From assembly GCF_021228235.1 (NCBI RefSeq), contig NZ_JAJQRG010000001.1, positions 682,001-746,000 on the forward strand: DNA of 64,000 nucleotides, given 5' to 3'. Positions 10,446 through 18,609 of the stretch are shown here, one piece after another (within the stretch, counting starts at the first letter, position 1; every line of letters begins with the position of its first letter). The DNA comes from Pseudophaeobacter flagellatus. Its GTDB lineage: Bacteria > Pseudomonadota > Alphaproteobacteria > Rhodobacterales > Rhodobacteraceae. The notes under the pieces are model-generated. The model worked only from the letters and a program-made list of their open reading frames with translations. It had not been told where the DNA came from and did no database searches. Both the position numbers and the translations under genes were made by a program.

Positions 10446-10530
10446 TTGATACAATCCTAGTTGTCTGTTATGAGTAATTGATACAATGATCAAATACCCT
10501 TGTCTAAGGATGGATTGTAATGGGTACAAT
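10446..10530. promoter_or_regulatory. Repeated TTGATACAAT sites, candidate MocR operator
   Basis: TTGATACAAT occurs exactly at 10446-10455 and 10478-10487, 32 bases apart (about three helical turns). A third related site is an inverted repeat, ATTGTA (10514-10519) with TACAAT (10525-10530), that straddles the MocR start codon at 10520. The layout suits a dimeric MocR regulator that activates the divergent gene and represses itself. Confidence 0.55.
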
Positions 10531-11923
10531 TTGGGCGCCGGATCTTGCTGGTAAGTCAGGTCCAAAATACCAGCGGGTGGCCGATACCATTCGAACCGCT
10601 GTGGATGACGGGATCTTGCAATGCGGCGCAAAACTGCCGCCAGTGAGAGAGCTGGCCTATCAGCTCAAGATCACACCCGGCACTGTGGCACGGGCCTATA
10701 CGATTCTGACCGATGAAGGATTGCTGCAGGCCGAGGTTGGCCGTGGCACCTTTGTGGCGGAACGGCCAAGCCAGGTGATGGATGATGTCTGGTCACGCCA
10801 GTTGCACCTGCAAGAGGCCAAAGATCCGCATCATGTCAGCCTGTTTAGCCCACGTATGGTAGATGTAGGGCAGGTGGCCGCGCTTCGCCAGGTGATGGAG
10901 AAAGTCGCCAAGAGCGATGCGATGCTGTTCCTCAACTATCCAACGCGGGACGCCTATCTGCCGGTGCGGCAGGCGGTTGTCGACTGGCTCGACGGGCAGC
11001 CGCTGGGGCCGCTTGGCGAGGCAGAGGTGGTTTTGACCCATGGTGGCCAGAACGGTATTCTCACCGTGCTGCAGACCGTGCTGCAAGAGCCACAGCCAGT
11101 GATCCTGGTCGAGGATCTGTCCTATGCAGGCTTTCGCCGCGCGGCAGAACTGTTGCGCGCCAGGGTGGTTGGGGTGGCCATGGATGAACATGGAATTGTA
11201 CCCGCTTCGCTGGAATTGGCCATTCGTAAGACCGGGGCGCAGGTGCTTTGTACCAGTCCCGAGGTACACAATCCAACCGGGCTGTTTACTCCGCTGCAGC
11301 GCCGCCAGGAAATTGTCGCGGTGGCGCGGCGTCACGGGGTGCAGATTCTAGAGGATGATTGCTACCGCATGGGCGAGGCGAAGGCCCCAAGCTATCGGGC
11401 GCTGGCCCCGGATATGACCTGGCATGTGTTCTCGATTTCGAAAAACCTGACGCCTGCGCTGCGGGTGGGCTTTGCCCTGGCCCCCACGGGGCGGGCGCAG
11501 GATCTGCGCCGGGCCGCGGAATACAGCTATTTCGGCCTGGCCCAGCCGCTGGCGGAAATCACCCGGCTCCTGCTTAGCGATCCGCGCACCAAAGAGCTGA
11601 CCCGAGCGGTGCGTGCGGAAATGGCCAAATACGTGCGGGTTGCGGTGAACGCTCTGGGCGGGTTTGAACTGGTCTGGAATGATCAGGTGCCGTTTCTTTG
11701 GCTGAAGCTACCGGCCGGCTGGCGTTCTGCCGCCTTTACCCGCGCAGCCGAGGCCGAGGGGGTGCAGATCCGATCCGCAGATGAATTTGCCCTGCGCGAC
11801 GGGCGCGCGCCCAATGCCGTGCGCATTGGCGTGAACGGCCATGTAAGCCTGAAACGGTTTGAAGAAGCGATGCAGCGACTGCGTACATTGCTGGACAACC
11901 CGCCCGAGCAGATTAGCGTGTGA
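10520..11923 (+). CDS. MocR-family transcriptional regulator (GntR HTH fused to aminotransferase-like domain)
   Basis: The 467-residue protein has an N-terminal GntR winged helix (residues 15-80: YQRVADTIRTAVDDG, LPPVRELA, TPGTVARAYTIL, GRGTFV) followed by a fold-type I PLP domain. The PLP lysine is Lys308 in SISKNLTPALRVGF, and CTSPEVHNPTG contains the cofactor/substrate loop. Such regulators sense an amine or a PLP adduct. AAGGA lies nine bases before the ATG. An inverted repeat overlaps the start codon, suggesting autorepression. Neighbours are a DUF1127 gene and the AdoMetDC gene, so a polyamine- or amine-linked signal is conceivable but not shown. Confidence 0.9.
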   Translation: MGTIWAPDLAGKSGPKYQRVADTIRTAVDDGILQCGAKLPPVRELAYQLKITPGTVARAYTILTDEGLLQAEVGRGTFVAERPSQVMDDVWSRQLHLQEAKDPHHVSLFSPRMVDVGQVAALRQVMEKVAKSDAMLFLNYPTRDAYLPVRQAVVDWLDGQPLGPLGEAEVVLTHGGQNGILTVLQTVLQEPQPVILVEDLSYAGFRRAAELLRARVVGVAMDEHGIVPASLELAIRKTGAQVLCTSPEVHNPTGLFTPLQRRQEIVAVARRHGVQILEDDCYRMGEAKAPSYRALAPDMTWHVFSISKNLTPALRVGFALAPTGRAQDLRRAAEYSYFGLAQPLAEITRLLLSDPRTKELTRAVRAEMAKYVRVAVNALGGFELVWNDQVPFLWLKLPAGWRSAAFTRAAEAEGVQIRSADEFALRDGRAPNAVRIGVNGHVSLKRFEEAMQRLRTLLDNPPEQISV

Positions 11924-11933
11924 GCTGCCAGCG

Positions 11934-11976
11934 TTGCGCCCCTCTATGACCAACTGGCCTGAAGGGGCGCAATTTT
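11934..11976 (+). terminator. Rho-independent terminator of the MocR gene
   Basis: TTGCGCCCCT (11934-11943) and AGGGGCGCAA (11963-11972) are a perfect 10-bp stem, followed by TTTT. Confidence 0.8.
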
Positions 11977-11984
11977 GATGGGTA

Positions 11985-12527
11985 TTATTTCTCTGCGAGG
12001 TTGACCCAAACGTTAATGTCGTTGCCGCTATAGGACCAATTGTTTTTACTGGCGGCAACTCCCGCAGTAACGGCTGCCGCAACAAGCCCGGCAACCGAGG
12101 CACCGCCAACAATCACCCCGTCAAGGGCTGGGGTGTGGGTAAACTGTGTCGAAAGCTCTGGCGTTTTACAGGTCATGCGCAGCTTGGAAGGCTTGCCGTG
12201 GAATTTGGGCAAACGAACGATTGCGGGGGTCTGAAACTGCGCCGAGAATTCCGCCGTATCAATTGCGCAGGTAGCGCCAGAAATCTCTGTCCGTTGGACC
12301 CCCACTGGTTTGGAGTTTGGGTTGGTCGCGTATTGGTGTTTAAGGTCTTCCGAGATCTCTTCTGGAACAAATGTCCGGATCACCGGTTCGGTATAGCCAA
12401 CGACACGCTCGGCTGTGGTTCCATTTTTGAGGGAGACCGTGACAGGGGGCTGTTTAACCGGAGCGCCCTGCATGCAGCCTGTGACAATCAAAGCGAATGG
12501 CGAAATGAGGGGTATAGAAAGTTTCAA
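11985..12527 (-). CDS. Uncharacterised lipoprotein
   Basis: The 180-residue protein starts with a short signal peptide ending in a lipobox (ALIVTGC, Cys at residue 18), so it should be lipid-anchored. A hydrophobic Gly/Ala-rich segment (VIVGGASVAGLVAAAVTAGVA, about residues 137-157) could insert in or cross a membrane. Two further cysteines (TCAID, MTCKT) could form a disulfide. The start is TTG, supported by AAGG at a suitable distance; no ATG is available. I do not recognise the family. It stands alone, convergent with the MocR gene. Confidence 0.72.
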   Translation of the reverse strand: MKLSIPLISPFALIVTGCMQGAPVKQPPVTVSLKNGTTAERVVGYTEPVIRTFVPEEISEDLKHQYATNPNSKPVGVQRTEISGATCAIDTAEFSAQFQTPAIVRLPKFHGKPSKLRMTCKTPELSTQFTHTPALDGVIVGGASVAGLVAAAVTAGVAASKNNWSYSGNDINVWVNLAEK

Positions 12528-12696
12528 TGTATGACCTTCGTACGTATGACCTAGGGATTGTTTTGTGTTTATCCAATCTCTTTTAGGGTGTGGGTATAGG
12601 GGCGTATTGGTTCATAGCGCTGCGATGGCGCGCAAAGGCCACGGGGGGGGTAGTGGTTCGGATGAGCTGGTGTGGGGTATTATTATACCTATTTTA

Positions 12697-12766
12697 CAAC
12701 ATGTTGATAATAAACATTTTAAACATGTTTGGTGGCATTGACCTAGGGCTGGGAACTCCGTAAACC
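12697..12766 (+). promoter_or_regulatory. rplM-rpsI promoter with upstream tandem palindromes
   Basis: TTGACC (12738-12743), a 17-base spacer and TAAACC (12761-12766) form a plausible sigma70 promoter about 65 bases before rplM. Just upstream are two 10-bp palindromes, CAACATGTTG (12697-12706) and AAACATGTTT (12721-12730), centred 24 bases apart in an AT-rich tract. They could be binding sites or an UP-like element. The rest of 12528-12696 shows no gene. Confidence 0.5.
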
Positions 12767-12781
12767 CTATCCATCAAATCG

Positions 12782-12804
12782 GACGCAGGGCCTTTCCTTG
12801 CGTC
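12782..12804 (+). promoter_or_regulatory. rplM leader hairpin
   Basis: GACGCA (12782-12787) pairs with TGCGTC (12799-12804), a 6-bp stem with an 11-base loop in the leader. The position suits autogenous control of the L13-S9 operon, which is known in other bacteria. Whether this hairpin is the operator is a guess. Confidence 0.35.
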
Positions 12805-12830
12805 GTCACGACAAACAGGATTGACCTGCC

Positions 12831-13289
12831 ATGAAAACCTTCTCTGCTACCCCGGCAGATATCGACAAGAAATGGATCATCATTGACGCCGAAGGCGTCG
12901 TGCTGGGCCGTCTCGCATCGATCATTGCCATGCGCCTGCGTGGTAAGCACAAAGCCACATTCACTCCGCATATGGATATGGGTGACAACGTCATCGTGAT
13001 CAATGCTGAAAAGATCCAGATGACCGGCAAGAAGCGCGAAGAGCACTTCTACTGGCACACCGGTCACCCCGGTGGCATCAAATCCCGCACCAAGCAGGAA
13101 ATCCTGGAAGGCAAGCACCCCGAGCGTGTTGTCTATCAGGCCGTCAAACGCATGCTGCCAGGCAACCGCCTGTCGCGTCAGCAGATGACAAACCTGCGCA
13201 TCTATGCTGGCACCGAACACGGGCATGAAGCCCAGGCGCCCGAAGTTCTGGACGTGAAGTCCATGAACAAGAAAAACACGCGGAGCTGA
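12831..13289 (+). CDS. rplM: 50S ribosomal protein L13
   Basis: L13 is an early-assembly protein of the large subunit and, in E. coli, controls its own operon. The 152-residue sequence has the family marks [35 protein letters not shown] and the [21 protein letters not shown] block; the small C-terminal extension is usual in alphaproteobacteria. It is followed by rpsI after five bases, the conserved rplM-rpsI pair. A promoter and a leader hairpin lie upstream. Confidence 0.98.
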   Translation: MKTFSATPADIDKKWIIIDAEGVVLGRLASIIAMRLRGKHKATFTPHMDMGDNVIVINAEKIQMTGKKREEHFYWHTGHPGGIKSRTKQEILEGKHPERVVYQAVKRMLPGNRLSRQQMTNLRIYAGTEHGHEAQAPEVLDVKSMNKKNTRS

Positions 13290-13294
13290 TATCG

Positions 13295-13780
13295 ATGACT
13301 GATCAGATCAACACTCTCGAAGAGCTGAGCGCCGTTGCAGGCGTTGAAGCAGTTGCCGAAGACATCATCGCGCGTGAGCCGGTTCGTGACGAACTGGGTC
13401 GCTCTTATGCCACTGGCAAGCGGAAAGATGCGGTCGCCCGTGTCTGGATCAAGCCAGGTTCCGGCAAGGTCGTGGTAAATGGCAAAGAAATGAAGGCCTA
13501 TTTTGCCCGTCCGGTGCTGCAGATGATTCTGCGTCAGCCGTTCACGGTTGCAGGCGTGGAAGACCAGTTTGACGTCTATGCGACAGTCAAAGGTGGTGGT
13601 CTTTCCGGTCAGGCCGGTGCGGTAAAGCACGGTGTTTCCAAGGCGCTGCAGCTTTATGATCCCTCGCTGCGCGGTGCATTGAAAGCTGCTGGCTTCTTGA
13701 CACGCGACAGCCGTGTTGTTGAACGTAAGAAGTTTGGCCGCCGCAAAGCGCGTCGTTCCTTCCAGTTCTCCAAGCGCTAA
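13295..13780 (+). CDS. rpsI: 30S ribosomal protein S9
   Basis: S9 lies on the small-subunit head, where its C-terminal tail reaches the P-site tRNA. The 161-residue protein has an acidic N-terminal extension of about 30 residues typical of alphaproteobacteria. The core follows: [36 protein letters not shown] and the basic tail ending [11 protein letters not shown], with the universal terminal Lys-Arg. It is the second gene of the rplM operon, and a terminator follows 25 bases downstream. Confidence 0.98.
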   Translation: MTDQINTLEELSAVAGVEAVAEDIIAREPVRDELGRSYATGKRKDAVARVWIKPGSGKVVVNGKEMKAYFARPVLQMILRQPFTVAGVEDQFDVYATVKGGGLSGQAGAVKHGVSKALQLYDPSLRGALKAAGFLTRDSRVVERKKFGRRKARRSFQFSKR

Positions 13781-13805
13781 ATCATACAGATCCATTTGGA
13801 TCACG

Positions 13806-13831
13806 GGGCTCGCCATTGGCGGGCCCTTTTT
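13806..13831 (+). terminator. Rho-independent terminator of rplM-rpsI
   Basis: GGGCTCGCC (13806-13814) pairs with GGCGGGCCC (13818-13826) with one G-U pair, a three-base loop and TTTTT at 13827-13831. Confidence 0.9.
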
Positions 13832-13980
13832 GTTTGTGCCGTGTAATGCCCCGCCGTACCCAGTTGCCGGTGTTGGCGGTGTTGCCGGAATGGACACTGG
13901 CACAATATGCGGCGCGCGCTTTCAGGGATCAGGCCGCTATCGCGTGTTTTTGATAAAGTGGCAGGTGGCCAGTGGCGTCG

Positions 13981-14595
13981 CTAGTCTGGATCAATCAGGC
14001 CCAGGCCGCGCAGATAGATGCCAATGCCGGTTTCCAGCAGGTCTTCTGGCGGAAAGGGAGAGTTGGTGCCGGGGGTGTTGCGGGCATAAAGCTCAACAAC
14101 GCCGTGGCTCATCGCTAGGATATGGGCGGAAAACATCGAGGCAGGCGGCCGTCTTTCTGCCGGGATATGCTGGCTCAGATCATCTGCGGCGCGTTCTAGA
14201 ATCTGGTGGGCGCGACGGGCTGCATTGGCCAGTTCTGGTGTGCGATTGCTGGAAATGCCGCTTTCAAACATGGCGATGTAATGGCCTGGGTGTTTGCGGG
14301 CAAAGGCCAGATATGCCCGCCCCGTGGCCTCGAACGCGGCCAGCGCCGAGGGCTGGTATTTGTCATAGGCGTGCTGCATCAGATCGGCGAACATCAAAAA
14401 ACCCTGACGCGCGGCTTCCGCGATCAGGTCTTCGCGCCCTTCAAAATGGCGGTAAACGGCCGCGGGAGTGACACCCGCCTGCTTGGCCGCCTCTGAAAGG
14501 GTGAACCCGGTGGGGCCCTTGACTTCAATCAGGCGCAGCGCGGCCTCGACCAGGGCTTGGCGCAGGTTGCCATGATGATAGCCACGTTTAGACAT
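13981..14595 (-). CDS. TetR-family transcriptional regulator
   Basis: The 204-residue protein has an N-terminal TetR helix-turn-helix ([40 protein letters not shown]) and a C-terminal WHG-type ligand/dimer domain ([15 protein letters not shown]). The ATG ending at 14595 overlaps the ppk2 stop as ATGTCTAA, so it is translated from the ppk2 message and may link polyphosphate metabolism to gene control. A longer frame upstream lies within ppk2 and lacks TetR sequence. The ligand is unknown. Repression of its own operon is possible, but no operator was recognised. Confidence 0.88.
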   Translation of the reverse strand: MSKRGYHHGNLRQALVEAALRLIEVKGPTGFTLSEAAKQAGVTPAAVYRHFEGREDLIAEAARQGFLMFADLMQHAYDKYQPSALAAFEATGRAYLAFARKHPGHYIAMFESGISSNRTPELANAARRAHQILERAADDLSQHIPAERRPPASMFSAHILAMSHGVVELYARNTPGTNSPFPPEDLLETGIGIYLRGLGLIDPD

Positions 14596-15457
14596 CGCGT
14601 TTATCCGGTGCGGTGCAGATCTTGCTATTGACCGGACCGATGGATTTTTTGTCTTTGTTTGTGTAATCAATCGCATGCAGAACGGTACGGATGGCAGCCA
14701 GACGGGCTCGCCGCTTGTCGTCTGAGTGGATCACATGCCAGGGGGCATGCGGGCGGTGGGTTTTGCGCAGGGTTTCTGCGATGGCTTTGGAGTAATCATC
14801 CCAACGGGCAAGGCCCTGTACGTCGATCTGGCTCAGCTTCCATTGTTTCAGCGGATCGCTTTCCCGCGACAGAAAACGACGCAATTGTTCCTCTCTGCTG
14901 ACATCCAGCCAGAATTTGAACAAGAGGATCCCATCGTCAACCAGCGCTTCTTCAAAGGGGCTGACCTGGTGAAAAAACCGCTCGCGCTGTTCCTCTGTGC
15001 AGAAGCCAAAGACATCTTCCACCACACCGCGATTATACCAGCTGCGATCAAAGAAGGTGATCTCGCCACCAGAGGGCAGGTGGTCAATATAGCGCTGAAA
15101 GTACCATTGGCTTTGCTCTGGTTCGCTAGGTTTGCCAAGGGCAACAACACGGGCGCCGCGTGGATTTAGGTTTTCACGAAACCGCTTGATCGTTCCACCC
15201 TTGCCAGCCGCATCCCGGCCCTCAAACAGGATGGCAACGCGCGCGCCGTTCTGCTTGACCCAGGACTGCATTTTTACCAGTTCAATCTGTAGGTCTTCGA
15301 TTTCGCGCTTATAGGTCTTGCGGGACATGCGCGTCTTGTAGGGATGATCCGGGTTTAGGATATCATCTTCATCGCTGACTGCTATTCGCTTGGCCACATG
15401 TTTGGGGGCTTCGGTTTTGAAATAGCGACTGATGGCGCCATCATAGGGCAATGTCAT
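14588..15457 (-). CDS. ppk2: Polyphosphate kinase 2
   Basis: PPK2 enzymes transfer phosphate between polyphosphate and nucleoside (di)phosphates. The 289-residue protein has Walker [11 protein letters not shown] (residues 80-89), Walker [11 protein letters not shown] followed by VVEDVFGF, and the lid-region arginines ([14 protein letters not shown]). Length and motifs fit class I, single-domain PPK2, which mainly phosphorylates NDPs. GGAGG lies eight bases before the ATG. Upstream, TATAAC (complement of 15484-15489) is a plausible -10, and a PHO-box-like pair of repeats is at 15520-15537. A TetR gene overlaps its 3' end. Confidence 0.93.
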   Translation of the reverse strand: MTLPYDGAISRYFKTEAPKHVAKRIAVSDEDDILNPDHPYKTRMSRKTYKREIEDLQIELVKMQSWVKQNGARVAILFEGRDAAGKGGTIKRFRENLNPRGARVVALGKPSEPEQSQWYFQRYIDHLPSGGEITFFDRSWYNRGVVEDVFGFCTEEQRERFFHQVSPFEEALVDDGILLFKFWLDVSREEQLRRFLSRESDPLKQWKLSQIDVQGLARWDDYSKAIAETLRKTHRPHAPWHVIHSDDKRRARLAAIRTVLHAIDYTNKDKKSIGPVNSKICTAPDKRDV

Positions 15458-15519
15458 GCGTAAACCTCCACTCTGCTCAAACTGTTATAGGCCAAAGCGC
15501 CATGAGATGTGATACCGAT

Positions 15520-15537
15520 CCGTCACCGGGGTGTCAC
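15520..15537 (+). promoter_or_regulatory. PHO-box-like repeat upstream of ppk2
   Basis: CCGTCAC (15520-15526) and GTGTCAC (15531-15537) are separated by four bases, the 7-4-7 geometry of PhoB sites (consensus CTGTCAT twice). They sit about eight bases beyond the expected -35 of ppk2. The repeats point away from ppk2, which weakens the case. Confidence 0.25.
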
Positions 15538-15613
15538 AGGCCAGGCTGGCATCGCGCCCGGCCCTGATCTTTGTTGATCCGGCCTGCGGTTCCCATCGAT
15601 ATTTGCGGTCTCT

Positions 15614-16531
15614 CTATGCGCCGATGTCATTCATATCAAAGGGCGTGGATTGGTATATCTCGTTGATCCAATTACCATAAAGCAGATGCGCGTGGCTGCG
15701 CCAACGGTTTTGCGGAATCTGGGTCGGATCATCGCCAGGATAGTAGTTTTGCGGCACATTGATTTCGGTGCCGCTGGCGATATCGCGATCATATTCCTGT
15801 TTCAGGGTGTCGCTGTCATATTCAAAATGATTGAAGATATAGAGCGCGCGATGATCCGGGTCCTGCACCAGACAGGGGCCTGCCTCGGGGCTACCCAAGA
15901 GCGTGGTCAGCCCTGGGCGGGCGTCGATCTCATCCTGGCGGATTTCCGTCCAGCGCGACACCGGGATGACGCAGTCATCGGAAAACCCCCGTAAATAGGG
16001 GGAGGAGTCCGCAAGGTTCTGATGGCGGAAACAGCCAAAGAGCTTGTGCTCTAGCAGGTGTTTCTTGACGTCGTTGAAGTAGTTTATCATGGCCATCCCG
16101 CCCCAGCAGACACCAAAGGTCGACTGGACATTGGTCTGGGTCCATTCAAACACCTCGCACAGCTCTTGCCAGTAGGTGACCTCTTCAAAGGGCAGGTGTT
16201 CGATCGGCGCGCCAGTGATCACCAGCCCATCAAATTTCTCGTGCTTAACATCCTGAAAGGATCGGTAGAATTCTTCCATATGTTCAGCGGCAGTGTTGCG
16301 GGTCTGATGTTCGGTCATGCGGATCAGCGACAGTTCGATCTGCAATGGCGTGGCACCGATCAGCCGGGCAAACTGGTTTTCTGTCTGGATCTTTTTGGGC
16401 ATCAGATTCAGCAAGCCGATGCGCAGCGGGCGAATATCCTGGCGTGCCGCCTGATCCGGCGACATGACCATGACGCCTTCGTTCGTCAGAACGTCATAGG
16501 CGGGCAGGTCAGAAGGGATCTTGATAGGCAT
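15614..16531 (-). CDS. metA: Homoserine O-acyltransferase MetA, probably acetyl-CoA-specific
   Basis: MetA acylates homoserine in the first committed step of methionine synthesis. The 305-residue protein has the catalytic Cys142 (TFGVCWGG), the oxyanion lysines in [10 protein letters not shown] (46-47) and the His of FNHFEYD. Residue 111 is Glu ([10 protein letters not shown]). Work on MetA family members found that Glu here favours acetyl-CoA while Gly favours succinyl-CoA, so homoserine O-acetyltransferase activity is predicted. GAGGA lies before the ATG ending at 16531. A P-loop ATPase gene ends 57 bases upstream on the same strand. No SAM-II riboswitch is recognisable in that short gap. 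Confidence 0.95.
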   Translation of the reverse strand: MPIKIPSDLPAYDVLTNEGVMVMSPDQAARQDIRPLRIGLLNLMPKKIQTENQFARLIGATPLQIELSLIRMTEHQTRNTAAEHMEEFYRSFQDVKHEKFDGLVITGAPIEHLPFEEVTYWQELCEVFEWTQTNVQSTFGVCWGGMAMINYFNDVKKHLLEHKLFGCFRHQNLADSSPYLRGFSDDCVIPVSRWTEIRQDEIDARPGLTTLLGSPEAGPCLVQDPDHRALYIFNHFEYDSDTLKQEYDRDIASGTEINVPQNYYPGDDPTQIPQNRWRSHAHLLYGNWINEIYQSTPFDMNDIGA

Positions 16532-16588
16532 GTCAGGTCCTCGATGGGATGAAAGGTTCAGGAAGTCACAGAGATAGGCAGTTCTGGC

Positions 16589-17446
16589 CTAGGTCTCAAG
16601 CGCTTGGGCGATCAAGGTGTTGAAATCATCCTCGCTTGTGATGGCAGAGATTTGATCGGCGGTGACCGTGACACCCCAATTGCGGGCCATGGCGGCATAG
16701 CGGGGCTGGCGGTGGGCCAGCGCCTGGGCATAGGTCCAGCGGATAAAGGCATCGGGGTCGACATCTGCCTCTGATAGCGACATTTGATTGAGATAGTCTT
16801 CCCAGGCCCGCTGCAGGAACTCGGGCTGGTAGGACATCGGCTTTGGGGCGCGGTCAAAGCGGCGAATCAATTCCTCGGTATGGGCCTCGTCGCCCTTGAT
16901 CCAGACCATCAGGCAGGTTTTGGACAGCTCGGTCAGGATGGGGTCTTGCGGGTTTTCAGCATCCACCCATTCACAGATAGAGCCACCGGAATCGCAGATG
17001 AAATTAGAATAGCCATAGAGCCGGGTGGCGCGCTCGGCAAAATATTCGGTGTCGTGCAGGGCATTGATCTCGGCGCGGCGAAACTGTTCTTGCCGGTGCC
17101 GGTATTCCTGCATCCGGAGCCCGCCTTTGGTCGGGTCGCCAGGCTTGCCTAGATAGGAAGAGACAGGCGTTAGGTTTTCAAAGGTGATATTGGAACCGAT
17201 ATATATCGAGTCCGACAGCAGAAGCTCGCGCAGGAAGGGGTTTTTCATCGCTTCAAATTTGGCGTTATCGGCGATGTATTCGCCCATATATCGGGTGCCG
17301 ATGCGGTAATCGATTGAGTAATGAAACCAGCTGCCGGAACCGCGCAAGATATTGCTGATATAGGTTTTTCCAAGCCCGGACATGCCAAAAAACAATACGC
17401 GTTTTTGCGGCGCGTCCCGCCAGTCTTGTGCAGTTTGATAGAGCAT
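16589..17446 (-). CDS. P-loop ATPase/kinase-like protein of unknown function
   Basis: The 285-residue protein has a Walker A motif near the N-terminus (FFGMSGLGKTYISN, residues 19-32). FHYSIDYRIGTRYMGEYI follows, like an acceptor-binding region of a nucleoside-type kinase, and NFICDSGGSICEWVD sits at a Walker B-like position. No transmembrane segment is visible, so it should be cytoplasmic. I do not recognise a named family; similar proteins are annotated simply as ATPase in this clade. It lies 57 bases ahead of metA on the same strand and may be co-transcribed with it, but no link to methionine is proven. Confidence 0.75.
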   Translation of the reverse strand: MLYQTAQDWRDAPQKRVLFFGMSGLGKTYISNILRGSGSWFHYSIDYRIGTRYMGEYIADNAKFEAMKNPFLRELLLSDSIYIGSNITFENLTPVSSYLGKPGDPTKGGLRMQEYRHRQEQFRRAEINALHDTEYFAERATRLYGYSNFICDSGGSICEWVDAENPQDPILTELSKTCLMVWIKGDEAHTEELIRRFDRAPKPMSYQPEFLQRAWEDYLNQMSLSEADVDPDAFIRWTYAQALAHRQPRYAAMARNWGVTVTADQISAITSEDDFNTLIAQALET

Positions 17447-17525
17447 TGCCCGGTCTTTCTTGTTGTGCTTTGGCCTTGCTACTGTGCCAGCGCGATCTGG
17501 TCAATTCTTGGCCTCAATCACACCA

Positions 17526-18419
17526 TTAGGCCGGGTCGGCCCTGGCTGTCCCGATACGCCCGGCAGCCTCCAGGATATTGAGGTAATTGGCGACAAAGAT
17601 CAGCCCGGCGCCGACAAAGGTCCAGATTACCACCGATTCTCCGTAGATCAGCATTGCCAAGACAGCGATCACGGGCAGGCGGGCAAAATCAAAGGGCACG
17701 ACCACCGTGGCCGGCGCAATCGACAGGGCATTGGTAAAGCAGAAATGTGCCGCCAACCCGGCGCAACCGATCAGCAAGATCCAGGGCAGTAGCGCCAGGC
17801 TCGGCAGTGTGACATCGCCATCCCAGCCCGCCATGACCAGCCCCATGACCAGCTGCATGCCGGTGAGCCAGAACAGGATCGACGCGATGCCTTCATGCCG
17901 GGTCAGCCGCTTGGTAAAGATCACCGTCAGCGCAAAGAAGATGGCGCAACTGGCGGCGGTGATGACGCCGGCATTCAGGGTTGCGGGCGAGGGGCGCGCA
18001 ACAATCAAGATGCCGATAAAGCCCAGCACGGCGGAAAACCCGCGGATCCGTGTCAGCCTTTCGCCCAGCAGAAGCGGTGACAGCACCACCACCCAGAGCG
18101 GTGAGGTGAACTCAAGCGCAAAAACCTGAGCGAGCGGGATCAGGGTTACCGCAAAAAACCAAAGGTTCTGGCCGGTGAAATGCGCCAGGTTTCGTACCAG
18201 GTGGCTGCTGAGCCGGTCTGTTTTTACCTGATGCCATTTGCCCGTCAAGGTGATCACCAGGATCACGATCACCAGCCCGACAAGGCTGCGATAGGTCATG
18301 ATTTCAAAGGTATCGAGCATCTGCCCGGCCTCGCGCCCTGCAATGGCCATTGCAGAAAAAGAGCCAATCGCGCCCAGCATCCAAAGCGCTGCTGGCAGAA
18401 TTCTTGTTTCACTGTTCAT
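17526..18419 (-). CDS. DMT-superfamily transporter (EamA type)
   Basis: The 297-residue membrane protein has about ten hydrophobic helices arranged as two EamA repeats, with the inter-repeat signature LEFTSPLWVVVLSPLLLGERL and a second-repeat end at IYGESVVIWTFVGAGLIF. Such proteins export metabolites or take up amino acids and nucleosides; the substrate is unknown. The ATG ending at 18419 has AAGGA seven bases upstream and gives a short cytoplasmic N-terminus; an upstream ATG adds eleven non-conserved residues. It lies downstream of guaA but is separated from it by a terminator. Confidence 0.9.
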   Translation of the reverse strand: MNSETRILPAALWMLGAIGSFSAMAIAGREAGQMLDTFEIMTYRSLVGLVIVILVITLTGKWHQVKTDRLSSHLVRNLAHFTGQNLWFFAVTLIPLAQVFALEFTSPLWVVVLSPLLLGERLTRIRGFSAVLGFIGILIVARPSPATLNAGVITAASCAIFFALTVIFTKRLTRHEGIASILFWLTGMQLVMGLVMAGWDGDVTLPSLALLPWILLIGCAGLAAHFCFTNALSIAPATVVVPFDFARLPVIAVLAMLIYGESVVIWTFVGAGLIFVANYLNILEAAGRIGTARADPA

Positions 18420-18531
18420 CGGGGGATCCTTTGGGCGGGAGCTGCCTCTCACAGGAAGCGCTTTTCTTCTCGCGCGTCAATGGCCCGCGTCATTTACCGA
18501 CGCGCATGACCTAAGCCCGGTCTTTTGGTGG

Positions 18532-18561
18532 AAAAACAAAACCCCAGCCTGCGGGCCGGGG
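18532..18561 (-). terminator. Rho-independent terminator of guaA
   Basis: On the minus strand CCCCGGCC pairs with GGCTGGGG (18554-18561 with 18542-18549, one G-U pair), followed by TTTTGTTTTT. It lies 48 bases after the guaA stop. Confidence 0.88.
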
Positions 18562-18609
18562 TTTCTCGTTCGTTTCAGTAGCTTTCATCGCCGCCAAGCA
18601 GCGGTCAGC

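Noticed and set aside
10478-10493. FNR/Anr box TTGAT...ATCAA
   Set aside because: The half-sites are six bases apart instead of four, and the same TTGATACAAT repeats elsewhere, favouring a MocR operator.
16532-16588. SAM-II riboswitch ahead of metA
   Set aside because: SAM-II elements occur before metA in alphaproteobacteria, but this 57-base gap lacks the consensus pseudoknot sequences.
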